From contig CAWFLT010000013.1 of assembly GCA_963816795.1 (NCBI GenBank), positions 1 through 64,000 of the forward strand: 64,000 nt of DNA, given 5' to 3'. The notes beneath the pieces were generated by a model that saw nothing but the letters and a program-made list of their open reading frames with translations, did no database searches and was not told where the DNA came from. Source of the DNA: CAWFLT01 sp963816795. GTDB taxonomy: Bacteria; Acidobacteriota; Vicinamibacteria; Vicinamibacterales; SCN-69-37. Both the position numbers and the translations under genes were made by a program. Positions 25,649 through 36,131 of the stretch are shown piece after piece; the stretch's first letter is position 1; the number at the start of each line of letters is the position of its first letter.

Positions 25649-27922
25649 TTATTGCTGCGGCTCGAGCACCGCCGCGTAGTCCGGCGCCCCATCAGCCTTG
25701 CGCACCCGGCACCCGCACACCTTGTACTGCGGGATCTTGCTGATCGGATCCTGTGCGGCCACGGTCAGCTGGTTGACACTCTTCCGGCCCGCCCAGTGAT
25801 AGGGGATGAAGATCGTGTCCGGACGGATCGTGGTCACGACCTGCGCTTTCAGCGTGATCGTCCCGCGCCGGGTCTCGGCCGTTGCCCAGTCGCCGTCCGC
25901 GATCCCGAGCTTCGCCGCCAATCGCGGATGCATCTCGATGCGCGGCTCCGCATACTGCTTGACCAACGGTCCGATCCGGCGAGTCTGCGTGCCGGAGAGG
26001 AACTGACTGACGACCCGGCCGGTGGTCAGGTAAATCGGATACTCCTCACTCGCATCGTCGACCGGCGGCCGGTAGTCGGCGACGTTGAAGCGCGCGCGGC
26101 CATCGGGGAAGTAGAACGGGCCGCTGCCCTTGGCGACCGGGTTGTAGCTGCCGTGCTCGAAGAGCCGCGGCGTGCCGGGGTGATCGTCGATCGCCGCGCC
26201 GGTACGCGGATCCTCGCTGTAGCACGGCCAGAAGACGCCGAGCTGCTGCGTGATCTTCTCGTAGGTCACGCCGGAGTAGTCCGCGACACCGCCCTTGCTG
26301 GCGACGCGCAGTTCCTCGAAGATCTCGCGTGGCTGCGCGAACGTGAAGCCGTGCGGCCGCCCGAGCGCGTGCGCGATGTCCTGGATGATCCGCCAGTCCT
26401 CCCGCGCCTCGCCCGGGCAGTCCACGGCCTTGTTGATCTTGATGATGCGCCCCTCGACCTGCGTCACCGTCCCTTCGTCTTCCTCGTGCAGGCTCCCGGG
26501 CAGCACGACGTCGGCGTACCAGGCGGTGTCGTTGAGGAAGAAGTCGATGGCGACAAAGAACTCCAGCTTCTCGAGGCAACGCGCGACGAACGCGTTGTCC
26601 GGAAGGGAAACCATCGGGTTGAAGCAGATCGAGAGCAGTCCCTTGATCTCGCCCCGATCGATCTTGCGGAACAGCTCGTAGGCGTCAACGCCGGGCCCCG
26701 GCAGCTCCTGCTCGTCGATGCCCCAGACGCCGGCGACGTATCGGCGGTGCTCAGGGTTGCTGATGTCGCGCAAGCCTGGAAGCTGATCGCACTTCTGTCC
26801 GTGCTCGCGACCGCCCTGCCCGTTGGCCTGGCCGACGATGGTGCCGTAGCCGCACTTCGATTTGCCGATCCGTCCCGACGCGAGCACGAGATTGATCGTC
26901 CCGAGCGAGTTCTGGACGCCGTTCGAATGATGCTCGATGCCGCGCGCGTGGAAGAGAAAGCTCGTCTTCGCGGTTCCCCACCACTCGGCGGCCTGCATCA
27001 GCGCACGTTCCGGCACGCCCGTCACTTCCGCGGTGTGAGGCAGGGTCCACTGCTGACAGTACTCCGCCACCTGCTCGAATCCGACCGTGTGCGCGTCGAT
27101 GAACGCGTGATCGAGCCAGTCGCGTTCGATCATGACCTGCAGCACGCCGGCGAAGAGAGCCGCGTCGCGTCCCGGTTTCACAGGCAGATACAAGTCGCAC
27201 GTCCGGGCCGCGGGAGTGATGCGCGGATCCTGGATGATGATCTTCGCGCCCTGCTCGCGCGCCTGCCAGATGTAGTTCGTGGTGATGGGCGAGCACTCGG
27301 CCACGTTCGATCCCGCGACCCAGATCACGTCGGTGCCGACCATGTCGGACCACGGATTGGTCGTGCGATCGATGCCAAACGCCTTCTTGTTCGCGGCGCC
27401 GGCGCTGACCATGCACAGCCGGCCGTTGTAGTCGATGAACGGCGTCTTCAGGCAGACGCGCGCGAACTTGCCGAGCAGATACGTCTTCTCGGTCGTCAGG
27501 CTGGCGCCGCCGAGGACACCGATCGCGCCGGCGCCATGCGCCTCCTGAATGCGGCCGATCTCGGTGGCCACACGATGGATGGCCTCTTCGTAGGGCAGCG
27601 CGCTGAACCCTGACGCGGAGGACGTGTCCCGTCGCAACGCCGTCGTCAGCCGGTCAGGATGCGATCCCTGCAGGTAGCGTTTCACGCCTTTTGGACAGAG
27701 CATGCCGCGATTGAACGGGAATTCCTCCCACGGCTCGAAGCCAATCACTTCGTTCCCGCGAACCTTGAGTTGAATGCCGCATTGCTGCCCGCAGAAGCAG
27801 CAGTGCGTCTTCACGAGCCGATCCGGCTCGACGCTGGTCGACAGCCGCACGCCCGTCATCGCGGACAGGTGCGGGCCGAAGCGTTCGATGATGCGAAGCG
27901 GATCGACCGGAACCTCGGCCAC
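25649..27922 (-). CDS. Molybdopterin oxidoreductase catalytic subunit (nitrate reductase/formate dehydrogenase type)
   Basis: This is an intact 757-residue protein. The N-terminal 4Fe-4S motif is C41-x2-C44-x3-C48-x27-C76 (CCFCGQQC and MLCPKG). The molybdopterin-binding body includes GVLGGASLTTEKTYLLGKFA, VIWVAGSNVAECSP and FLFHARGIEHHSNGVQNSLG. A C-terminal molydopterin-binding domain follows (YPIYLTTGRVVSQFLSGTQT, RLAAKLGIADGDWA). There is no Tat signal, so it is cytoplasmic like assimilatory nitrate reductase and FdhF-type enzymes. With an MFS nitrate-porter-like partner the substrate is probably nitrate, but the sequence alone does not decide. The start is GTG 27922. Confidence 0.88.
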   Translation of the reverse strand: MAEVPVDPLRIIERFGPHLSAMTGVRLSTSVEPDRLVKTHCCFCGQQCGIQLKVRGNEVIGFEPWEEFPFNRGMLCPKGVKRYLQGSHPDRLTTALRRDTSSASGFSALPYEEAIHRVATEIGRIQEAHGAGAIGVLGGASLTTEKTYLLGKFARVCLKTPFIDYNGRLCMVSAGAANKKAFGIDRTTNPWSDMVGTDVIWVAGSNVAECSPITTNYIWQAREQGAKIIIQDPRITPAARTCDLYLPVKPGRDAALFAGVLQVMIERDWLDHAFIDAHTVGFEQVAEYCQQWTLPHTAEVTGVPERALMQAAEWWGTAKTSFLFHARGIEHHSNGVQNSLGTINLVLASGRIGKSKCGYGTIVGQANGQGGREHGQKCDQLPGLRDISNPEHRRYVAGVWGIDEQELPGPGVDAYELFRKIDRGEIKGLLSICFNPMVSLPDNAFVARCLEKLEFFVAIDFFLNDTAWYADVVLPGSLHEEDEGTVTQVEGRIIKINKAVDCPGEAREDWRIIQDIAHALGRPHGFTFAQPREIFEELRVASKGGVADYSGVTYEKITQQLGVFWPCYSEDPRTGAAIDDHPGTPRLFEHGSYNPVAKGSGPFYFPDGRARFNVADYRPPVDDASEEYPIYLTTGRVVSQFLSGTQTRRIGPLVKQYAEPRIEMHPRLAAKLGIADGDWATAETRRGTITLKAQVVTTIRPDTIFIPYHWAGRKSVNQLTVAAQDPISKIPQYKVCGCRVRKADGAPDYAAVLEPQQ

Positions 27923-30171
27923 GCTACCCTTCCTCTCGTTCGTTGCCTGCGTTCAGATGACGCTCGCCACAGCGCCCCTTGCGCCAGACCGAAGAGCGCG
28001 CGGCGGCACTTCGGGCAGACGTCCTGGTAGTGCCCGCCGCCGGGCAACTCGTAGCGAAAGCCGAGCTCCTGCTCGACGGTCGTGAGGTCGCGCACCATCA
28101 ACTGCGAGGCAAACGGCTGCCCGCAGCGCCGGCACGCCGCCTGTTCGCCGCGAGCGCCCGCGTCCTTGTAGAAGCCGACGCCGAGCTGCGCCGGCCGTTG
28201 GAAGACGTGAAACAGCTTGCCGAACGGCAGCCAGATCAGCGTCACGATCACCGTCGCCGCATGGAGAATCGCGAGGAACTCGTAGGCGTAGCCCCGCATC
28301 CACGTGTAGCTGGCCGTCAGCATCAGGCCCGTCACGCTGATCGCGAAGAGCAGCAGGAGCGGCAGGATGTCCTGACCGAACTGCTGAACGGCCACGGCGC
28401 CGTGATCGATCATGCGGCGCCTGAAGGCGAGCATCACGCCGGCAATCACCAGGAACGACGACCAGACCAACCCGTGGAAGACGATGAACGCGAACGCCGA
28501 CTCGACCGGAAAGTCCTGCATCGGAATGCCGAACACGAACGTGCGGTACATGTGCAGGTCGCCCGGGACCGTTTCGAAGTGGATCCAGCCCCAGACCAGC
28601 GGAAACGTGATCGCCGCCGCGAGCACGCAGCCCCACATGATCAGCCAGTGCGCCAGCCCGCGGAGCCGGCCGCGCCGGAAGATGTAGGCGTTGGCGGCAA
28701 ACTCGAGCAGCGCGCGGCGAACAAGGCTGACGGTGTTGCCGCCCAACGCGCGCCGCGAGAAGAAGGCCTGCCATCCGCGACGCCAGTACATCCGCGTCGG
28801 CGGACGCTGCAGCCACATCGCGTACCGATAGCTGATCCCGAACGCCGCGAAGAGCGTCGCGAACGTGTAGCCGACGAGCGCCGCGTCGAAATGCTGCAGC
28901 CTGCGGGACCCGACGACGATGGCCGCCGCCAGCGTGGCCGTGACGAGCGCGGCCCACGCGCCGGCTCTGACACGCTCGAGCGCTTGACGCGCGGCCACCG
29001 GCAGGGACTGCGTCCACGCGACGTCGCCGGGACGGAAGACGCGCTGGTTGGCCACGCGCAGCAGCAACGCGGTCGCGGACAGCAGCAGGAACCCGGGCCA
29101 GATCGCGCCGAGCCGATCGTGGAAGACGCCGAGCAACAGGGGCGGAAAGAACCCGCCCAGACCACCGAGGGCGCCGACGAGGCCGGTCACCGTGCCGGTG
29201 TCTTTCGGGAAGTGCTCGGGAACCAGCTTGAAGACCGCGCCGTTGCCGAGTCCCATCAGCATCGCGCACCCGAGCGCGCCGACCGTGAACGGCACCATCG
29301 ACGGCCACGTCAGGAGCAGCGAGAACAGGGCGACGCCGCCGAAGACCCACGACAGGACCTGCGCGCCGCCGATCCGGTCCGCCAGCCACCCGCCGACGGG
29401 CCGCATCAGCGTCGCGAGCACGACGAATCCAGCCGCCCGGAATCCCGCGTCCGCGGGAGCCAGGCCGAACTGCGCCCGCAGCAGCGTCGGCAGGTAGATC
29501 GAGAACGCGACGAAACCGCCGAAGGTCAGGAAGTAGAAGGCGCCGAGCAGCCAGGCGGTGGGCTGCCGGCGCAGGATCGCGATCATCGCAGCGACCGTGG
29601 CTGGCCGGCCCGGGTGCGGTGGATCGCGCGCCAGCAGGACGTACGCCACCGCCCAGGCCAGGAGCAGCGCCCCGGTGCCCTGAAACACCATCTCCCAGCC
29701 CAGGCGGGCCGCCACCACCGGGCCGACGAAGACCGCCAGCGACTGCCCCATCGTCCCCAGGCCGTACACGCCAAGGGCCGTGCCCTGGCGACCCGCGGGG
29801 GTCCAGCGGGACACGAAGGCCGCGCCCACCGCGAACGAGGACCCGGCCATGCCGATGAGGAACGCGGCGACGAGGAGCGAGCCGAAGCTGTCGGTCATCG
29901 GCACGACGAACGCGGCCAGCGCGGAGAAGACGAGGAGCGCCGTGAAGACGAGGCGTCCGCCGAAGCAATCCGTCAGCATGCCCATCGGCAGCCGCGCCAA
30001 CGAGCCCAGCAGCACCGGCACCGCCACCAGCAGCGCGGTCTGAGACGCGGTCAGCTTGTAGAGGCCGGTGAAGACCGACGCGAGCCCGCCGACGAGACCC
30101 CACGCGACGAACGAGACGGCGAACGAGATCGTCGCGAGGACCAAGCGCGCGCGTCGGCGAGGCGGCGGCAC
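27856..30171 (-). CDS. MFS nitrate/nitrite porter-like protein fused to a NarI-like membrane domain
   Basis: Residues 1-400 form a 12-helix major facilitator of the NarK type (FAVSFVAWGLVGGLASVFTG, GLGTMGQSLAVFVGP, LMGLGNGAVFKLVPEHFPKD, TGTVTGLVGALGGLGGFFPP). Residues about 430-700 are a second, NarI/cytochrome-b-like five-helix domain with possible heme histidines in AHWLIMWGCVLA, FHGLVWSSFLVI and FLAILHAATVIVTL. A C-terminal CxxC pair (CRRCGQ, CPKCRR) may bind zinc or iron. The GTG start at 30171 is uncertain; an ATG at 30219 is one frame away. The literal frame ends at 27856, but a one-base shift near 27960 would end it at 27924, just before the next gene. Confidence 0.85.
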   Translation of the reverse strand: MPPPRRRARLVLATISFAVSFVAWGLVGGLASVFTGLYKLTASQTALLVAVPVLLGSLARLPMGMLTDCFGGRLVFTALLVFSALAAFVVPMTDSFGSLLVAAFLIGMAGSSFAVGAAFVSRWTPAGRQGTALGVYGLGTMGQSLAVFVGPVVAARLGWEMVFQGTGALLLAWAVAYVLLARDPPHPGRPATVAAMIAILRRQPTAWLLGAFYFLTFGGFVAFSIYLPTLLRAQFGLAPADAGFRAAGFVVLATLMRPVGGWLADRIGGAQVLSWVFGGVALFSLLLTWPSMVPFTVGALGCAMLMGLGNGAVFKLVPEHFPKDTGTVTGLVGALGGLGGFFPPLLLGVFHDRLGAIWPGFLLLSATALLLRVANQRVFRPGDVAWTQSLPVAARQALERVRAGAWAALVTATLAAAIVVGSRRLQHFDAALVGYTFATLFAAFGISYRYAMWLQRPPTRMYWRRGWQAFFSRRALGGNTVSLVRRALLEFAANAYIFRRGRLRGLAHWLIMWGCVLAAAITFPLVWGWIHFETVPGDLHMYRTFVFGIPMQDFPVESAFAFIVFHGLVWSSFLVIAGVMLAFRRRMIDHGAVAVQQFGQDILPLLLLFAISVTGLMLTASYTWMRGYAYEFLAILHAATVIVTLIWLPFGKLFHVFQRPAQLGVGFYKDAGARGEQAACRRCGQPFASQLMVRDLTTVEQELGFRYELPGGGHYQDVCPKCRRALFGLAQGALWRASSERRQRTRGRVAWPRFRSIRFASSNASARTCPR

Positions 30172-30284
30172 TGGCCACGTGGCCGCCGGATGGCCAGGCG
30201 CTCGAGAGACTTGTCGCGCATGTCCGTGTGTCTAGCCTGACGCCACCGTTCGCGAACCTGTTAAGAGCACGTTCAAAACTCAGA

Positions 30285-30339
30285 AGGAGGGGCGGGCTTC
30301 AGCCCGCCTTCGCTGGGCCGGCTGAAGCCGGCCCCTCCT
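30285..30339. repeat. Nested REP/BIME-like palindrome
   Basis: Outer arms AGGAGGGGC (30285-30293) and GCCCCTCCT (30331-30339) enclose two hairpins: GGCGGGCT/AGCCCGCC (30291-30308) and GGGCCGGCT/AGCCGGCCC (30315-30334). It lies between the divergent redox operon and the kinase gene. It could form a cruciform or a strong RNA structure in either leader. Confidence 0.75.
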
Positions 30340-30457
30340 GTCGTCAGAGCTCTGCCATGCGCTCTAGAGGATGTGGCTCAGTCTACACGACCGGTTGAAC
30401 TCATCAGGCCAATTCATGCTGTCAGCCGGCTTGCGTTCCGCCGTCCCGGACCATACG

Positions 30458-33380
30458 ATGGCAGCCCTCCGACCGAGGATGACAGGCAAAGAGTTCGCGC
30501 ACTACCGCATGCAGTCCTGCATCGGCCAGGGCGGGATGGGCGAAGTCTACGCCGCCGAAGATCTCACGCTCAATCGACGCGTCGCGCTCAAGTTTCTCCT
30601 GCCCGACGGCGCCAACGAATCGCGCGATCCGGCAAGCGCTGATGGTGGCGGCCGCCGGCGGCTGCTCCGCGAGGCTCAGGCCGCGGCGCAGCTCGATCAT
30701 CCGTTCATCTGCAAGGTCTATGAAGTCGGCGAGCATGACGGCCGGGCCTTCTTCGCGATGGAGTTCGTGGAGGGTGTCACGCTCAAGGCGCGCCTGGCGA
30801 GCGGCCGCCTGACCGTCGACGAAGCGCTCCGGATCGCAGGAGAGATCGCCGAAGCGCTCCATTTCGCGCACAGCCGGGGAATCGTTCACCGCGACATCAA
30901 ACCTGCGAACGTGATGCTGGCCGCCGATGGCCATGTCAAGGTGATGGACTTCGGCGTCGCGAAACGCATGGTGGCACCACCGGGGGCAGAGGACGTCACC
31001 GCTGGAGCGGCGACGGCGACCCTGCCGGGCGAGGCCACGGGCACGCTCGCCTACATGTCACCGGAGCAGGTCCGCGGCGAGCCGATCGACGCCCGTTCAG
31101 ATGTGTTCGCGTTCGGCGTGCTCCTCCATGAATTGCTGACGCGCACGCATCCTTTCAAACGCTCGTCCCCGATCGAACTCGCGCATGCGATTCTGAAGGA
31201 GGCGCCACCGCCGCTCGAGCAAGGCCTGCCCGAGGCCCCGACGCTCCTCGCACACATCGTCAGCCGTTGTCTCGAGAAGGATCCGGCTCGGCGGTATCAG
31301 TCGCTCGCCGATGTCCGGCACGAGCTGGAGGCCGCGCAGAAGTCGCCGGCCTCCGGCGATACCCGCAGCCCGGCCCGGCCGAGGCGCTGGATGGCCGCCG
31401 TGGCTGCGCTCGCGCTGGTGCTTGCCGCCGCTCTCGCCATGGTTTGGCTTCGGCCCTGGTCGCTGCTGTCGGGGAAACCCGCGCTGGCATTCCAGGAGCG
31501 GGACTGGATCGTCGTCGCAGACTTCAACAACCTGACGAACGACCCGGTCTTCGACAAGTCGCTGCGGCTGGCACTCGAAGTCGCCATCGCGCAGTCACAG
31601 TACGTCAACGTGTACCCCTCGGCTCGCGTGGCTGCCACGCTGCAGCGAATGCAGAAGACGCCCGAGCGGTTCGACGAGGCGCTCGCCTCGGAGGTCGCGG
31701 TCCGCGACGGCATCCGGGGCGTGCTGGCCTGCGACATCGCACAAATCGGGAATGTCTATGCGCTGACGGCCCGGTTAATCGACCCGAAGACGCGCGCGGC
31801 CGTCCTCACCGACCAGGTTGAGGCCAGGAACAAGGACGACGTGCTTCGCGCGCTTGGCGAGGTCGCCACGCGGGTGCGCAGCAGCCTTGGTGAATCGCTG
31901 GCCGGTCTCCCCGCGCAGATCAAGCCGCTGCCGATGGTGACCACATCATCTCTCGAAGCGTTGAAGCTGTACGCAGAAGCTCTCAACGCCGGGTCACGAG
32001 ATCGTGGCGAGGGCAACGCGCTCTTGCGACAGGCGATTGCACTCGACGCGGACTTTGCGTTGGCGTACGCGGAGCTGGGCCGCCGGTACTACCTCGAGGG
32101 CGAGCGGGCCACGCGCGAGCAAGGAGAGCAGTTGTTTGCGAAGGCACTCCAGCTGACCGATCGACTCAGTCTTCGCGAGCGTCTGTGGATTCAGGCCGTC
32201 GCCGAGGATTCCCGCGGCAACCGACAGCAGGCGGCGGTGGCGTACAAGGCCTATCTCGCGCAATACCCGGATGACCCCAGCGCCTGGTTCCGGCTCGCCT
32301 GGACGCAGATGGCCACGCTGGGGCAATTCAGTGAGGCGGCCGAAGGATTCAAACAGGTGATCCGGCTCCAGCCAAACGACCTGGGAGCGCACATCAATCT
32401 CGCCAGCGCCTACTCGGGGATGGAGGACGTCGAGGCGGCGATCCCGGCCTATCAGAAAGCGTTCACGTTGGAGCCGGCCGCGATCTTCGGCACCTTCGTG
32501 AATCACGAGTACGGCTTCACCCTGATTCGGGCGGGGCGACTGGCAGAGGCTGAAGCCGTGTTTGGTCGAATGAAAATTGAGGGCGAGCTTCACGCCAAAG
32601 CGAAAGGCCATCGTTCGCTCGCGCTGCTCCAGATGTATCGAGGGCAGTATGCCTCTGCGAGCGAAGAGCTCCGCGGCGCGATCGTGCTCGATCAGACCTA
32701 CAAAGAGGCGATCAGCGAGTTCCGCGATCGCATGTACCTGGTGACGGCGCTCGACGCTCGGAACCAGAGGCCCGAAACCGACGCCGCGTGGAGGGAAGTG
32801 GATCGGCTCATCAACCGCCTCTCGCTCTCCCCGAGCTGGCTCTGGCAGCCCGTCAGGTGGCTGGCGCGCAGGGGACAGCTCCGCGATGCCCAGCGCCTCG
32901 TGGCGCTCATGGAGAAGACCGCCGGGAGCGCGACCGCCGATAGCTCCGTCGCCCGCAATATGGGACTGGATCGCGCCTACGTGGCTCTCGCGCAGGCCGA
33001 GATCGAGCTGGCCAGCGGGCGTGCCTGCACGCGCAGTCGAACTGCTCGAGCCGACCCGGGACGTTCTCAAACACGAGATGGTCGAATCCCTGGCCGCAGC
33101 GTACGCGGCGGCGGGGCGCCTGCCCGCGGCCATCGGCCTCCACGAAGAGCTCATGCGCATGCCGCTGTTACTCGGCACCGAAATGCAGCAGATCTGGCTG
33201 CAATCCCACGCGTCGCTCGGGGCATTGTACGAGCGGGTGGCGCGTCCTGATGACGCGCGTCGCGTCTATTCGGCGCTCGTGGAGCGATGGAAGGACGGCG
33301 ACAGCGATCTCGTGCTGCTCAAAACCGTGCGGGAGCGGCTCTCGAAGCTCTCTCCGCAGGTCAACACGCCCAAACCGTGA
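30458..33380 (+). CDS. Membrane serine/threonine protein kinase with TPR domain (one frameshift)
   Basis: The N-terminal Hanks-type kinase has the Gly loop IGQGGMGEVYAAED, the VALKFL lysine, HRDIKPANVML, the DFGVAKRM metal motif and GTLAYMSPEQV. One transmembrane helix follows (WMAAVAALALVLAAALAMVW). An extracytoplasmic region with a CsgG/TolB-like strand segment and about seven TPR-like units completes it. The start at 30458 or 30479 (MTGKEFAHYR) is more likely than the upstream ATG at 30371. One base shift near 33020 moves the C-terminus into ARAVELLEPTRDVL and LYERVARPDDARRVYSALVE, ending at 33380. Restored length is about 974 residues. Confidence 0.88.
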
Positions 33381-33428
33381 GCTTCGTCGCCGGAGGTTTG
33401 CGCATTCCCCGCTAAGGGGGATTCGCCG

Positions 33429-34434
33429 ATGCGCAACCGTCTCATTCGTTCTGCGCTCTTCGTGCTGATGCTCATGGCTGGCACCGCTCGGGCCGCGAAC
33501 GGCCAGACCTGCCTCGTGATTGACGAACCGCGTGACACGCTCGGACGCGACGAGCGGATCGCCGCGTTGCTCTTGCTCGGGAAGGAGTTCGAGCGGGCAG
33601 GTCAGCCAGTCGTCGACCGCGACTGCGCGGCAACCTACACGGTCGCCCACATCCGCCTCGGCACGACGATTATCGTGTCGCTGTCCGGTCCGAAAGGATC
33701 GCGTGAGGCCAAGGCGCTCGGTCTCGACGATCTGCCGGCCGTTTACAGTCAAATGGTCCGGTCGCTCACGACCGGTGAGCCGATCGGGAGTCTGGCCGTC
33801 GTCGATCGCACCAACGTGAGCGCGTCCCAGGATCTGCCGCCGCGCCGCGTCCATGCGGAAGGCTCCTGGTACGCTCGGGTGGGATATGGCAGCCTCTTCG
33901 GTCAATCCACGCACAACGGCGCGTCGTTCGGCTTCGGCTATCGCGCGGAATTCGACCGGTTCGGTCTCGACGTCTCGTTTTTCAACGGTCAAGTGAACGA
34001 CGCTGGCGGGTACAACGGCGCGAGCAGTTCCGCGTGGTCGCTCATCAAGCTGCAAGGTCTGTACTTCACCAATCCGACCGGCAACCGGTCGGCCTACTTC
34101 GGAGGCGGTCTGAGTTACGGCCGGACGGAGATTCAGACGGCGACCACCGGTGAGTTTCCGAGCAGCGGTCACGGCCACGGCTCAGGGCTGCAGGCTGGCC
34201 TGACGGCCGGGTATGAGATCGCCCGCGTGACATCCGCGCGCGTGTTCGTCCAGGCCGACGTGACGCTGCCGTTCTACAACGTCCATCTCGAGACGTACTA
34301 CGTATTCCCAGCCCCCGTCAAACGGCCGGTACGCCGTCCCGACCGTGACGGTTGAACGCCAATATGTGCCGTCGGTCGCCGTCTCGGTCGGGCTGGGCTG
34401 GCAGCGGCGATCTGACGGGCTTGACGGGCTCTGA
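33429..34434 (+). CDS. Secreted beta-barrel protein (C-terminal frameshift)
   Basis: A signal peptide (MRNRLIRSALFVLMLMAGTA, RAANGQ) is followed by an N-terminal domain, then barrel strands such as SWYARVGYGSLFG, ASFGFGYRAEFDRFGLDVSF, SAYFGGGLSYGRTE and LQAGLTAGYEIARV. The literal frame ends at 34355 with a basic tail. The adjacent frame after about 34315 gives RYAVPTVTVERQYVPSVAVS and VGLGWQR, a proper barrel end, with a stop at 34432-34434. It starts 48 bases after the kinase gene and may be co-transcribed with it. Confidence 0.75.
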
Positions 34435-36072
34435 GCGAACGCCATCGCCCGGCTTCGCTTCGACACCTTGAGAATCGCCTCGGCCGCATCGATGCCCGAA
34501 ATGGCCGCGCCTTCCATGAAGCCCTGCCAGTCGTAGAACGAATTGGCGTGCTCGCCCGCGAAGTACAGGTTGCCGACCGGCTGTCCCTCGACCCCGGCAA
34601 GCGTCGTGAACTGGCCGGGGCGGTAGCAGGTGTAGCTGCCCTTCGAGAGCGGATTCGATGGCCAGTGCTCGAGGTGGACGAGAAACTGGCCGCCGATCCG
34701 TGTGGCCGCGGCGGCGGCGCCTTCAAAGACCTTGTCGAGATCACTCAGGAAGCGCGCCGTCGCGATCTGTGGATCGAGCAGGTGCAGGCTGGCGCCGCGT
34801 TCGGCGCCGGAGTAGTCGGTGAGGATCGCGCGGCTCGAGCTCGCCCGCACCGGATTCGTCTCCCACGTCGTCTGATGGTTCTGCAGATCGGCGTACGCAC
34901 GAGCCGTTGCTGCCGAGCGCCGCCCAGGGCCGCGCCGAGAAGCCGACCATCATCTTGGCGTTCGTGCCGTAGCCCAGCTCGTCGATGGCCCTTTGCTTGT
35001 CCGGCGGCAGGCCGAGGCTGGCGTCCAGTTCCACCTGTCGCAGCACGGTGAACGGGATCGTGAGCACGACGACGTCGTGGGTGCGGACGAGCGTCTGGCC
35101 GCCGCGCTGGAACGTGAGCTCGATGAGGCCGGCCGGCGTCCGCCGGACCCGGACCAGCGACATGCCGAGCTCGATCTGCCCGGCGACGCCACTGGTGAGC
35201 CCGTCGACGATCCGATCGTTGCCGTCGATCACGTGATAGCGCTCGTCGCTGAAGACGCTGAACGGCGTGAACTTCGATCGACGATCGGCGTGGATGAAGA
35301 GCAGGAAGTTCAGGCAGCTCTGCTCGGATGCCGCGAGGCCGTACTCGGCGACGTACGCCTGGATGATGGCCTCTTTAATCACCGGGCCGGCGGCGACGCC
35401 GGCGGCGTTCCGGCCCTCGAGATACTCGAGGAGGCTCGTGCGATCGAGCTGCTCGTCGGCGGCGGTGTGCGCGGCCGCCGTCACCTCTCTCGAGAGCCGG
35501 CGCAGATCGGCGCGCATCACCGTGACGAACTCGCGAAGCTCATCGACGATGACCGCCTCCGGCCGGATCTCGCCGTCGAGGAAATAGAACACGTCGCCAG
35601 GTTCCTTGTTGACGTCTTCGAGCGTCAAGTCGAACCGGCGCGCGTACCCGAGCATCGTCTTGTGAAGGTTGTCGATGAACTCGCCGCCGCGCTCGGCGAC
35701 CTGGCCGGGAAAGAACCCGCGGAGCGAGAAGCACCGGCCGCCGGTCCGATTGGCGGCGTCATAGAGCGCGGCACGGATGCCTCCGGCTTTGAGCGTGTCC
35801 GCGCAGGCCAACCCGGCGAGTCCGGCGCCGACGATGCCGACGCTGACGTTCTGGCGTCGGCGCGGCAGCGCGGCGATCGGCGCTGACGGGACGATCGCGG
35901 CCACCGCTGTCGCGGCCGCGGTGCGGCCCGCCTGCGCCAGCCACTCGCGACGGTCGATCCGCTGGATCCGCGGCGGTTCGTGCGGCCGCACGCGGCGCTC
36001 CTCCGCGCGCTCGGCATCGCGGACAATCCGCGCCAATCGGGCGAAGTTGGCAAACAATGCAGAGCGGTACAT
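34182..36072 (-). CDS. Flavin-containing amine oxidase, Tat-exported (frameshift)
   Basis: A twin-arginine signal (DRREWLAQAG with a following Ala-rich stretch) precedes the FAD-binding motif VGIVGAGLAGLACADTLKAG. Then come the second nucleotide-contact segment RTGGRCFSLRGFFPGQVAE and the C-terminal FAD motif GNLYFAGEHANSFYDWQGFM followed by EGAAISGIDAAEAIL. One shift near 34925 joins the two halves. These enzymes oxidise amines or amino acids to imines with release of hydrogen peroxide. The family part ends about 34445; the literal stop at 34182 overlaps the convergent barrel gene, so the true end is uncertain. A GGAGG site precedes the ATG. Confidence 0.82.
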
Positions 36073-36131
36073 GGTGACCTCCAGGGGGTGAGGTATTTTA
36101 CGATCGCCAAATTATCTTCTGAAAGGACGTC

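Noticed and set aside
25616..27613. 665-codon plus-strand open frame opposite the molybdopterin gene
   Set aside because: It is Asp/Arg/Leu-rich shadow coding of the intact catalytic subunit on the other strand, with no domain pattern.
27979..30240. 753-codon plus-strand frame opposite the transporter fusion
   Set aside because: It is a low-complexity charged sequence caused by GC-rich antisense codons. The minus strand has a clear membrane protein.
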